7,407 bases of DNA from Acidithiobacillus sp. (GCA_028065135.1 JAPTWR010000099.1:1-7407), one strand, 5' to 3'; shown: positions 1 through 7,021, counted from the stretch's first letter. Made by a program: numbers and translations. Notes: generated by a model not told the origin, from the sequence alone.

Positions 1-965
1 CCGGTCTTGACGATGCGCTGGAGGGCAATCTGGCTTTCCTTGCCATGGACGGTTTTTTTCTCCACCACATAGACAAAGTCACCGAAGGTATTATAGGTGA
101 TGGCGCTGGCCGGTACGGTCAACACTTTCTCCAGCCTTTTCTCGATCACCGTGACATTCCCGAACATACCCGGCCGCAGGATGGTTTTTGGATTAGGCAC
201 CGTGGCCTGGACGTCAATCTGGCGCGTGGCGGTATTGATGGCCGCCCCCATGGCGGTGATCTTGCCGCTGAAGGGCTGGCCGGGATAACTGTCCACCTCC
301 ACCTGAACGGGTGTGCCTACATGGATGCGGGCGAAATCACTCTGAGGCACCGTAAAGTTCACAAAGAGGGGATCCCAGGACTGGAGATCCACCATGGCGG
401 TCCCGGGAATGATGTATTGCCCCAGGTCTACCTGGCGAACTCCGAGATAGCCGCTGAAGGGCGCGCGGATGGCGAGTTTTGCGAGAGTGGCGTGGTCATT
501 TTTTACGGCGGCGACCGCGCTTTGGTAACTGGCTACCGCGGAATCGAGCTGAGACTGGCTGGCGGCCTTGGTGGCGATGAGCGTCTGCGTCCGGCGGAGA
601 TTGATCTGGGCCAATCGCCGCTGAGCCTCGTCGCTGGCCAGTTGCGCCAACTGATTGCTGTTGTCGATCTGGATCAGGGGGGTGCCGGCCTTGACGTATT
701 CTCCGGAATGAAAATAGATACCGGTAATGGCACCGCCCAACTGGGGCGTCACCTCCACGCCCTGGATGGCGGCAAACGATCCCACAGCGGTTACTTCCGG
801 GTGCCACTCCCGCTCTACCACCTTGCTGGCGCTGACGCTGACGACCGGTACGGGCATATGCGCCAAGGCCTGGTGCATCATATAGTTGCCGTAGAGCTTG
901 AAGCCGAAAATACCGCCGAAAAGGATCAGCAATACAAGAATGACAATGACAAATGCTTTCTTCAT
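1..965 (-). CDS. RND efflux periplasmic adaptor (membrane fusion protein, HlyD/AcrA family), 3' end missing
   Basis: Periplasmic adaptor that would link an inner-membrane RND pump to the outer-membrane channel encoded just upstream. 321 codons are visible and the C-terminus lies beyond the window. An N-terminal signal anchor (residues 4-22, KKAFVIVIL then a hydrophobic run) is followed by a first lipoyl half-domain (about 70-103, with GVEVTPQLGGAITGI and SGEYVKAGTPL). Next come an alpha-helical hairpin (about 104-160, rich in Ala/Gln), the second lipoyl half (about 161-190, IRAPFSGYLGVRQVDLGQYI) and a beta-barrel domain (about 198-280, with DPLFVNFTVPQ and LRPGMF). These are hallmark motifs of the RND adaptor family. 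The ATG start is supported by GGAG 7 nt upstream. The gene lies 43 bp after the outer-membrane factor on the same strand, so the two are probably one operon. The pumped substrate (drug, solvent, metal) cannot be read from the sequence. Confidence 0.93.
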   Translation of the reverse strand, partial: MKKAFVIVILVLLILFGGIFGFKLYGNYMMHQALAHMPVPVVSVSASKVVEREWHPEVTAVGSFAAIQGVEVTPQLGGAITGIYFHSGEYVKAGTPLIQIDNSNQLAQLASDEAQRRLAQINLRRTQTLIATKAASQSQLDSAVASYQSAVAAVKNDHATLAKLAIRAPFSGYLGVRQVDLGQYIIPGTAMVDLQSWDPLFVNFTVPQSDFARIHVGTPVQVEVDSYPGQPFSGKITAMGAAINTATRQIDVQATVPNPKTILRPGMFGNVTVIEKRLEKVLTVPASAITYNTFGDFVYVVEKKTVHGKESQIALQRIVKT

Positions 966-1008
966 GACCAGTCTCCGCGGCGGATGGCTGTGTTGAATGC
1001 TGAATGGC

Positions 1009-2556
1009 TCATGGCTTCACCTGTGTTACCGGCAATGCGCCAGCAGAGGGATGAGGATTGCCCTGTGTATTTACGGGCGATGATTTCCTGTCGGTTTTGT
1101 TCCACCATCCACCGCCCAATGCGACCAGCAGCGCGGCCGTATCCTGATAGCGCTGCGACCTGGCGGTTATTTCAGCGATTTTGGCGTTGTCATACTGCAC
1201 TTCTGCAGTGAGGAGGGTGAGATAGTCAGACGCACCCGCACGATAACTCGCCTGCGCCAGCCGCAGTGCTTCCGCAGCGGCCTGTAGTGCCGCGCGTTGC
1301 GCAGCAAGGGTCTGCGCGTCATGTTCCACGGCGCGCAAGGCGTTGGCCACCTGGTCGAAGGCGTTCAGCACCGTGCTGCGGTAGGCGGCATAAACCGCAT
1401 CATAGGCGGCATGGGCCTCGGCTTTCTGGGCTACCAGTTTGCCGCCCTCGAAAATCGGCTGGGACACGGCACCTATCAGGCTCCATATGCTGCTGACGGG
1501 GTTGAAAAACAGCGCAGGATGACTCGCCGTATCGCCAAACGCCGCAGTAAGCTGAACGGTAGGGTAGAATTGCGCCCTTGCCTCGCCGATGACCGCATTT
1601 GCGGCCTTCATTTGCGAAAGCGCAGCGCGGATATCCGGACGCTGTTTGAGCAATTGCGAGGGGAGGCTCACCGGCAATTCTTCGGGTAGTCGCAACTCGG
1701 TCAGGGTAAAGGACTGCCGCCTGGTATCTGCAGGAAAAGCGCCCACGAGAATGGCCAGTTCATGGCGATAGACGGCAAGTCGCTGCTTCAGCGGGGGCAA
1801 CGTCGCCATTTCGCTGGCCAGTTGGCTACGCTGGGTGACGACGCTGAGATAGTCCACGGCGCCCGCCTTGTACTGGTTCTCGGTGAGTTTCAGAAGCTGC
1901 CGCTCCTGGGCGACGATGGCCCGGGTGGCGCGAATTTGCCCCTCTGTTGCCGCCTCGCTGACGGCAGTGGTGACGATGTTACCGGTCAGGGTCAATCGCG
2001 CCGCTTCCAGTTCCCACCGCTGATATTTTACCAAAGCTTCGCTGTTGCGATAGACCAGACGGTTGACACCGAAAATGTCCGGGTAATAGGAAACACCGAC
2101 GCTTCCGGTAATCAGGGAATAGTGAAATCCGCTGGTGCCACCGAAGGCTGCCGCGCTGGCTTTGCTCCGATTGGCCTGCAGATTGCCGGTGACCTGTGGA
2201 TAGAAGATGCTGGCGTTCGCGCGCGCGGTGGCCTCGGCCTGTTTCAACTGGGCCTGTGCCTGGGCGATGGTCGGGCTGTTTTTCAGGCCTGTCGCGATTA
2301 ATTCGTCGAGCGCCTTGGAGTGAAAGAGTTTCCACCACTCCTCGTGCAGCTCTTTGCCATACGCGATCTTCTGGGCGTGACCGGAAGGGCCGCCCGGAGC
2401 CACGGTTTTCTTGGGGCTGATGCCCGCCGTGTAAGGCGTTTTGTCGGCCGGCGCCTGGGGAACGCGCAGCGGTGGCTCAAAGCTGCAGGCCGCCAGACTT
2501 CCCGCAAGTGCCGTTGCCAGTACCGTGGCGACGGGTCTTGGTAGTGGTTTTTGCAC
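1009..2556 (-). CDS. RND efflux outer-membrane lipoprotein, NodT/OprM family (TolC-like channel)
   Basis: Outer-membrane channel of a tripartite efflux pump, 515 aa, slightly longer than typical OprM-type proteins. The N-terminus is a lipoprotein signal peptide ending in lipobox LAAC, with Cys24 as the lipidated residue. Ser25 follows, which fits sorting to the outer membrane. Family motifs are LPSQLLKQRPDIRAA (about residues 300-314), ANAVIGEARAQFYPTVQL just after it, and the near-terminal ALGGGW. Two long Ala/Gln-rich helical regions correspond to the two OEP repeats. I chose the GTG start at 2556, preceded by GAGAGG at 7-nt spacing. A TTG five codons upstream (2571) is in frame but has only a weak Shine-Dalgarno match. 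An unusual C-terminal tail of about 30 residues rich in Pro, Asn and Ser follows ALGGGW. It is first in the operon, ahead of the adaptor. Confidence 0.93.
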   Translation of the reverse strand: MQKPLPRPVATVLATALAGSLAACSFEPPLRVPQAPADKTPYTAGISPKKTVAPGGPSGHAQKIAYGKELHEEWWKLFHSKALDELIATGLKNSPTIAQAQAQLKQAEATARANASIFYPQVTGNLQANRSKASAAAFGGTSGFHYSLITGSVGVSYYPDIFGVNRLVYRNSEALVKYQRWELEAARLTLTGNIVTTAVSEAATEGQIRATRAIVAQERQLLKLTENQYKAGAVDYLSVVTQRSQLASEMATLPPLKQRLAVYRHELAILVGAFPADTRRQSFTLTELRLPEELPVSLPSQLLKQRPDIRAALSQMKAANAVIGEARAQFYPTVQLTAAFGDTASHPALFFNPVSSIWSLIGAVSQPIFEGGKLVAQKAEAHAAYDAVYAAYRSTVLNAFDQVANALRAVEHDAQTLAAQRAALQAAAEALRLAQASYRAGASDYLTLLTAEVQYDNAKIAEITARSQRYQDTAALLVALGGGWWNKTDRKSSPVNTQGNPHPSAGALPVTQVKP

Positions 2557-2562
2557 AACAAC

Positions 2563-2569
2563 ACCTCTC
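2563..2569 (-). promoter_or_regulatory. Ribosome binding site deciding the GTG start of the outer-membrane factor
   Basis: GAGAGG read on the minus strand lies 7 nt before GTG at 2556. It covers part of the TTG codon that would be the longer start, so the shorter product is favoured. The lipobox is intact with either start. Confidence 0.65.
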
Positions 2570-2578
2570 AACGGCCTG

Positions 2579-2594
2579 TACCGACTGGTCAGTA
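2579..2594. promoter_or_regulatory. 16-bp imperfect palindrome, probable TetR-family operator
   Basis: TACCGACTGGTCAGTA has dyad symmetry of the form TACnGACnnGTCnGTA, with 12 of 16 positions symmetric. It touches the -10 hexamer of the efflux promoter and covers the predicted transcription start (about 2587). The motif shape (ACCGAC facing GTCGGT-like arms) and its position resemble operators of TetR/AcrR-type repressors that control RND pumps. The repressor gene itself is not in the window, so the family assignment is inference. Confidence 0.55.
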
Positions 2595-2623
2595 TAATGG
2601 CGAGAATCCCCCCTTTCTGTCAA
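2594..2623 (-). promoter_or_regulatory. Sigma-70-type promoter of the efflux operon
   Basis: On the minus strand a consensus -35 TTGACA (2623-2618) is separated by 18 bp from CATTAT (2599-2594, 4 of 6 matches to TATAAT). Initiation would fall near 2587, giving a leader of about 31 nt before the GTG start. The perfect -35 makes this the most convincing promoter in the window. Confidence 0.65.
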
Positions 2624-2643
2624 ACCAACCCCATCCTTAATTC

Positions 2644-2659
2644 CGTTGGCGCACGTTGG
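2644..2659. repeat. Direct repeat of CGTTGG with a 10-bp period
   Basis: CGTTGG occurs at 2644-2649 and again at 2654-2659, one helical turn apart. On the minus strand this lies about 20 bp upstream of the efflux -35, at roughly -58 to -73, where an activator could bind. It may also be chance, since the repeat is short. Confidence 0.3.
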
Positions 2660-2713
2660 ACGCCCGCAAAGGTGCATCCGGGCCAGAATGATCTGCCTAA
2701 AATATATCACCTC

Positions 2714-2742
2714 TTGAATTAGAGAGAGTTTCATCCCATATT
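2714..2742 (+). promoter_or_regulatory. Candidate promoter of the TPR membrane-protein gene
   Basis: TTGAAT (2714-2719), a 17-bp spacer and CATATT (2737-2742), each 4 of 6 to consensus, lie in an A/T-rich stretch. Initiation near 2750 would give a short leader of about 23 nt. TAAAAT at 2698-2703 is a better -10 on its own but lacks a recognisable -35. Confidence 0.4.
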
Positions 2743-2772
2743 GGAAATCGAGAATTTTGATTGGAGGAGCGT

Positions 2773-3558
2773 ATGAAGACAAAATTTTTTGGAGCCATTG
2801 CCATGCTTTGCCTGCTGGTAGCGCCTGCTGCATGGGCCGAGCCCAGCGTAGCCCAGGTTGCCCAGGCCGTGCAGGCAGGTCACCTGAGCCAGGCGCAAGG
2901 CATGATGCAGGAGGTATTGGCTGCGCATCCGCAATCTGCGGAAGCACAGTATGTGGAAGCGCGAATTCTGGCGCGTCAGGGTGACTGGGCCGGGGCCGGC
3001 GCGGCTTTGCAGAAAGCGGAGCAACTTGCGCCGACCATGCCCTTTGTCAAACCGCAGGTGCTGGCAACTTTTAAGCAGTCTCTGCAGCGGCATGTTGACA
3101 AACCGGTCGGCAAAGCCGGTCACTGGGGTGCTGTGCTGGCCTTTTTCCTCGGATTGGTCGCCTTGATCGCGCTGATCTCCATGCTCCGGCGGCGGCGCCA
3201 GCAGCCCGGGATGTTGTACCGCGGACAGCCTTCCGGACCCTTCGGTGGTACGAATGGGTACGGGCCCAATGGGCCGATGTATCCCGGCGGGGGTGCCATG
3301 GGCGGTATGCCGCAGCAAGGCGGCGGGCTGGGGTCGAGTCTGGCATCCGGCATTGCCACCGGCGTGGGGGTGGGGGCAGGACTGGCGGCCGGGCAGGCGC
3401 TGGCCGGAAGCCTTTTCGGACATGGCAGCGAGGCGGGTAATGTGGGCAGTGACGGCGGCAATGATGCTCTCGGCCTGACGGATGACTCCTGGGGCAACGA
3501 TCCACTGGCGTCCAATGATGATTTCGGTATGGATGATGGCGGAGACGGCTGGGGTTAA
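2773..3558 (+). CDS. Secreted single-span membrane protein: TPR-like periplasmic domain plus glycine-zipper and acidic tail
   Basis: 261 aa, function unknown. The ATG follows GGAGG at 5 nt; an in-frame TTG at 2761 overlaps that ribosome site and is rejected. Residues 1-22 are a signal peptide ending AWA|EP. Residues 24-105 look like about two TPR helical pairs (AGHLSQAQGMMQEVLAAHPQ, then ARQGDWAGAGAALQKAEQLAP). Residues 118-138 are a transmembrane helix followed by RRRR (139-142), so the N-terminal part should be periplasmic and the tail cytoplasmic. The tail has a Gly/Pro/Asn/Met-rich linker (151-184), a glycine-zipper hydrophobic stretch (185-216, repeated GxxxG/GxG) and an acidic end with nine Asp in the last 32 residues. 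No Lys or Arg occurs after Arg150. TPR parts usually bind proteins, so a scaffold role is possible. It is monocistronic, with its own terminator. Confidence 0.85.
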   Translation: MKTKFFGAIAMLCLLVAPAAWAEPSVAQVAQAVQAGHLSQAQGMMQEVLAAHPQSAEAQYVEARILARQGDWAGAGAALQKAEQLAPTMPFVKPQVLATFKQSLQRHVDKPVGKAGHWGAVLAFFLGLVALIALISMLRRRRQQPGMLYRGQPSGPFGGTNGYGPNGPMYPGGGAMGGMPQQGGGLGSSLASGIATGVGVGAGLAAGQALAGSLFGHGSEAGNVGSDGGNDALGLTDDSWGNDPLASNDDFGMDDGGDGWG

Positions 3559-3582
3559 GCCACTTGTTTTTGCAAACTCGGA

Positions 3583-3608
3583 GGGGCGTCGCTGGATGCC
3601 CCTTTTTT
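3583..3608 (+). terminator. Intrinsic terminator of the TPR membrane-protein gene
   Basis: GGGGCGTC and GATGCCCC form an 8-bp stem (one G-U pair) around the loop GCTG, followed at once by six T. It starts 24 nt after the TAA stop. On the minus strand the stem is not followed by a T run, so it would terminate maf transcription poorly. Confidence 0.9.
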
Positions 3609-3624
3609 AATTCGTTTCCGGGTA

Positions 3625-4203
3625 TTATGGCAACAGATAACCGAGGTTGCGCAATGCCCGGCAGACGGCGATCAGCGGTAAACCCATCAGGGCGTTGGGA
3701 TCCTCGCCTTCCATGTGTTCCACCAAGCTGATTCCCAGCCCTTCGGAGCGAAAACTTCCGGCACAGTCCAAGGGTTTGTCCCGCTCCACGTAGCGACGGA
3801 TCTCCGCATGGGTCAGTGCGTACAGGACGACGCGATATGGCACCAGAAACGCTTCCGTACCAGACGGGGCGACCACCGTCACACCATTCAAAAAATCCAC
3901 CGCCTGGCCCTGCATCCAGGTCAGTTGCGCAACCGCCTGTTCGATATTTCCTGGTTTGCCGAGAACGCGGCCGGCACAGACGGCCATCTGATCGGCACCA
4001 ATCACCACTGCCTGCGGGAAGCGTTGGGCGACGGCCAGCGCCTTGGCATCCGCCAGACGGCACACCAGTGTTTCAGGGGTTTCGTCCGGGAAGGGGGTTT
4101 CATCCACAGCTGCGGTCTCCACCCGAAATGGGATCTGCAGCCGGCGCAGGAGGTCCCGCCGGTAAGGGCTGGTGGAGGCCAGAATCAGTTCGGGTAAGGC
4201 CAT
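3625..4203 (-). CDS. yceF: Maf/YceF-type nucleoside triphosphate pyrophosphatase (7-methyl-GTP pyrophosphatase subfamily)
   Basis: Cytoplasmic house-cleaning enzyme that hydrolyses a non-canonical nucleotide (m7GTP in the E. coli homologue YceF) to the monophosphate and pyrophosphate. At 192 aa it matches the family length. Motifs visible are LASTSPYRR (8-16, phosphate-binding loop), VDETPFPDE (33-41), IGADQ with the catalytic-type Asp71 (68-72), GKP with Lys83 (82-84), CAGSFRSEG (147-155) and EDPNALMGLPL near the C-terminus. The CAGSF.SEG form and the EDPN.L.GLPL ending are typical of YceF rather than the dTTP/UTP-acting YhdE type. The ATG has AAGGA 9 nt upstream. That ribosome site overlaps the ppc stop codon (TTAAGGA), 12 bp away, so maf is probably translated from the ppc transcript. 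It converges on the TPR gene. Substrate assignment rests on family resemblance. Confidence 0.93.
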   Translation of the reverse strand: MALPELILASTSPYRRDLLRRLQIPFRVETAAVDETPFPDETPETLVCRLADAKALAVAQRFPQAVVIGADQMAVCAGRVLGKPGNIEQAVAQLTWMQGQAVDFLNGVTVVAPSGTEAFLVPYRVVLYALTHAEIRRYVERDKPLDCAGSFRSEGLGISLVEHMEGEDPNALMGLPLIAVCRALRNLGYLLP

Positions 4204-4215
4204 GCGCAGGCGTCC

Positions 4216-7005
4216 TTAACCGGTATTGCGCTGACCGGCGGATATGGCGTTGATGGTGCGCAGCAGGGGATCCAGCCATATCTCCCGGAATTCCGGAGGG
4301 GTCTCGTCGTTGCGATAGCGCCGCAGCAATGCGAGTTGAATATGATTCAGAGGTTCCATATACACATTGCGCCGTTGCAGGGAGAACGCCAGGGTTGGGT
4401 TGTCGGCAAGCAAATGGTCAGCCCCGACGATGGCGAGCATCTCCGCCTGACTGCTTTCAAATTCTGCCTGAATTTTACGGTAGATTGCGGTGGCCGCGTC
4501 CCGATCATTGGGTAAGCCTGCGTATTCTCCGGCAATCGCCATGTCGGTCTTGGCCATCGCCATGCCGATATTCCCCATGAGCGCCCGAAAGAATGGCCAG
4601 TGCCGGTACATGTCCTGTAGTGTCTGCAAACGTTCCGGCTTGTCCTCCCGCCAGCGGGCGAGGGCGGAACCGAGGCCGTACCATGCCGGAAGAACATGTC
4701 GTGACTGAGCCCAGGCAAATATCCACGGAATGGCGCGGATGGAGGACATGGAGCGATCGCCGCGCTGGCGATGGGAGGGCCGCGAGCCGATGTTCATGTG
4801 GGCGATTTCGTTGAGGGGGGTGGCCTCGTAGAAATAATCCATGAACCCTGGGGTGCTTTCCGTGAGATCGCGGTATACAGCCTCCCCGGTCCGAGTGAGT
4901 TCCGCCATGATTTTCAGATGGTCCGGGTTGTCGCCCGACGCCGACCGAACCAGTCCTATGCTCGCCTTGATGAGGCCCGCCGTACCTACGGTCAGTTCAT
5001 ACACCGCAGTCTCCAGATTGGCGTACTTGAAGGAAAGCACCTCGCCCTGTTCGGTGATTTTGATCTGCCCGCGTACCGTATCCGGTGGCTGTGCCAGAAT
5101 GGCTTCATAGGTGGGCCCACCGCCGCGGCCCACACTGCCGCCGCGACCGTGAAAAACCCGAATCCGTATCTTCCGTTTGTCTGCCAGGGCTGCCAGCCGT
5201 AGCTGGGCCTGATACAGGGACCAACTGGAAGAAAGTATGCCACCATCTTTGCAGGAGTCGGAATAGCCCAGCATCACCTCCTGGATGTCATCCTGACTGC
5301 TGAGAATCTTAGCGTAAACCGGGTTGTCCAGCAGGGTGGACATCACCGTATCCATACGCTCCAGATCGTGAATGGTTTCAAACAGCGGGGTAATGGCGAT
5401 TTCGCTGTAGAGACCCTGCCGTGACCATCCGGCCAGGCCGAACTCCTTGGCAAGCACCAGTACCTCCATAATGTGGCTTGCCTCATGGGTCATGGAGATG
5501 ACGTAGTTGCCAAATCCGGCGGTACTGACTTCACGCCGTAGCTGGGCGATGCAGCGGAACATCGCGCAGGTTTCCGCCGCCATCGGGGACAGGTCAGGCG
5601 CTTGTTCCACCAGCGGGCCGGGGCGGCGCAGCGCGTCGGAAAGCGCCAGCATGCGCGCTTCTTCGGAAAGCTCCAGGTAGTTGGCGAAGCCCGGAGTTCC
5701 GGCGAAAAGCTCGGCGATGGTGCGGGAGTGCACGGAAGATTCCTGGCGGATGTCCAGGTTGGCCAGGTGAAAGCCGAAGGTCTGGACCAACCATATGATC
5801 TCCTGGACCTCGTTGTCGGCGATATAGCCGTCATTGTGGCCACGCAGTGAGTCGCGTACCAGCAAAAGGTCATCAAGGAAATCCTCCGCCGCGGCATAGG
5901 CGGGGCCCGCCGACTCATTCAAGACCTGACCGTTTTCCAGTTGGCGCAGACGCAAGTCGAGACGGGTCATCATGTAACGCAGTTTGCGGCGATAGGGCTC
6001 ACTGGGGAAACGTTGGTCCACCCACTCCGCAAGCTCTGGAAAGTCGTCCGCATCACGCTCCAATGAAGCAAGCAGAACGGGAGAGATGGCACAGAATCGG
6101 CTGGAATGTCCGAGCAACTGATAGAGGTCGCTCAGACGCTGCTGATATTCTTTCAATACTTCAATGCTCTGGGTGCGCAAAGCCCAGCCGGTAATGGCCG
6201 CGGTAACATTGGGGTTGCCGTCCCGGTCCCCCCCGATCCAGGAACCAAAGCGGATGAACGCGGGAATATCGATGTCGGCATTTGCAAAAACCCGGCGCGC
6301 GGCCCGGCGCGCGGCCCGATAAGTGAGAGGTACCGCCTCGAACAGGCTGTCGCGGAAGTAGAACAGACCGTTTTCTACCTCATCCTGCACCTGTGGCTTG
6401 TTGGTGCGCACCTCTTCCGTTTCCCAGAGTATCTGGATCTGCGCCCGCAGGTTGTCCATCACCTCCTGTTCTTCTTCGTCATTGAGCGCAGAATCGTCGA
6501 GCATCTTGCTGGTCACGAAAATGCGGCGCAAGCCATGGAGGACCGTTCGGCGCTTGGACTCCGTGGGGTGTGCCGTGAATACCGGCAGATAACGGATCTG
6601 ATCCAGGAGAAATTGCAATTGTCCGGGGTTGATACCCTGGCCTTGCAATTCGCGGAAGGTTTCCTCGAAGGACCCCGTCCACAGCATGCTTCCCTTTTGG
6701 AGCAGACGGCGGCGGTGCAGGTGCTGGAACTCCTCTTCGGCGATGTTGACCAAGCTGAAGTAGGTGTTAAACGCACGGATGACCAGGACCAGATCGTCCT
6801 GGGGAAGGGCGTCGATAAAGCGGGCGAGTCGCTCCCGGAGGCGAAGATCCTCCCGCTTGTGGAGGCGGATGTATCCCTGACGCAGTTGCTCCACGGCGTT
6901 GAATACGCGATGCCCGGCCTGTTCGCGCAGAACCTCTCCCAGCAGGTTGCCGAGCAACTTGACGCGGTTACGGAGCGCTTTACCATTGAGGGCCTTTTTT
7001 TCCAC
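4216..7005 (-). CDS. ppc: Phosphoenolpyruvate carboxylase (PEPC)
   Basis: Carboxylates PEP with bicarbonate to oxaloacetate and phosphate, refilling the TCA cycle and feeding aspartate-family synthesis. The 929 aa compare with 883 in E. coli. Conserved blocks in order: FTAHPTE with catalytic His146 (143-149); GSWIGGDRDGNPNVT (254-268); LDIRQES (417-423); GYSDSCKD with Lys586 (580-587); FHGRGGSVGRGG with His619, Arg621 and Arg627 (618-629); IPWIFAWAQSRHVLPAW (759-775); and the C-terminal QRNTG. By comparison with E. coli, the allosteric aspartate ligands also look present: Arg627, Lys819, Arg879 and Asn927. The start is taken as GTG at 7005, with AAAGGAGA upstream giving 9-nt spacing. The frame stays open to an ATG at 7131, but that extension runs through a strong hairpin and has no PEPC-like character. 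It is the first gene of a ppc-maf unit, divergent from hfq. Confidence 0.98.
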   Translation of the reverse strand: MEKKALNGKALRNRVKLLGNLLGEVLREQAGHRVFNAVEQLRQGYIRLHKREDLRLRERLARFIDALPQDDLVLVIRAFNTYFSLVNIAEEEFQHLHRRRLLQKGSMLWTGSFEETFRELQGQGINPGQLQFLLDQIRYLPVFTAHPTESKRRTVLHGLRRIFVTSKMLDDSALNDEEEQEVMDNLRAQIQILWETEEVRTNKPQVQDEVENGLFYFRDSLFEAVPLTYRAARRAARRVFANADIDIPAFIRFGSWIGGDRDGNPNVTAAITGWALRTQSIEVLKEYQQRLSDLYQLLGHSSRFCAISPVLLASLERDADDFPELAEWVDQRFPSEPYRRKLRYMMTRLDLRLRQLENGQVLNESAGPAYAAAEDFLDDLLLVRDSLRGHNDGYIADNEVQEIIWLVQTFGFHLANLDIRQESSVHSRTIAELFAGTPGFANYLELSEEARMLALSDALRRPGPLVEQAPDLSPMAAETCAMFRCIAQLRREVSTAGFGNYVISMTHEASHIMEVLVLAKEFGLAGWSRQGLYSEIAITPLFETIHDLERMDTVMSTLLDNPVYAKILSSQDDIQEVMLGYSDSCKDGGILSSSWSLYQAQLRLAALADKRKIRIRVFHGRGGSVGRGGGPTYEAILAQPPDTVRGQIKITEQGEVLSFKYANLETAVYELTVGTAGLIKASIGLVRSASGDNPDHLKIMAELTRTGEAVYRDLTESTPGFMDYFYEATPLNEIAHMNIGSRPSHRQRGDRSMSSIRAIPWIFAWAQSRHVLPAWYGLGSALARWREDKPERLQTLQDMYRHWPFFRALMGNIGMAMAKTDMAIAGEYAGLPNDRDAATAIYRKIQAEFESSQAEMLAIVGADHLLADNPTLAFSLQRRNVYMEPLNHIQLALLRRYRNDETPPEFREIWLDPLLRTINAISAGQRNTG
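6291..6318. repeat. 12-bp in-frame tandem duplication inside ppc
   Basis: CCCGGCGCGCGG occurs twice in tandem (6291-6302 and 6303-6314) followed by CCCG. In PEPC it encodes RAARRAARR (residues 230-238), a very basic helix-like patch just before the GSWIGGDRDG block. It looks like a slippage or duplication product kept in frame. Confidence 0.7.
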
Positions 7006-7013
7006 GTATTTCG

Positions 7014-7021
7014 TCTCCTTT
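7014..7021 (-). promoter_or_regulatory. Ribosome binding site fixing the GTG start of ppc
   Basis: AAAGGAGA on the minus strand is a near-perfect Shine-Dalgarno sequence 8-9 nt before GTG at 7005. It decides against the 42-residue-longer reading frame beginning at 7131. Confidence 0.8.

Noticed and set aside
45..1211. Plus-strand open frame of 388 codons opposite the efflux adaptor
   Set aside because: It is antisense to a clear adaptor gene and the end of the channel gene, shows no family motif or ribosome site, and has the His/Gly/Asp-rich composition typical of a GC-rich shadow frame.
2761..2772. TTG start at 2761 for the TPR gene
   Set aside because: It lies over the GGAGG ribosome site that serves the ATG at 2773 and would put acidic residues in front of a normal signal peptide.
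2731..3423. Minus-strand open frame of 230 codons opposite the TPR gene
   Set aside because: The opposite strand has a signal peptide, a membrane helix and a good ribosome site, whereas this frame has none.
3583..3608. Bidirectional terminator also serving maf
   Set aside because: On the minus strand the stem is followed by TCCGAG rather than a T run, so only plus-strand function is supported.
3071..4063. Minus-strand open frame of 330 codons across maf, the terminator and the TPR gene
   Set aside because: It crosses an intrinsic terminator and two real genes in the wrong frame; composition is Arg/Pro/Ser-rich.
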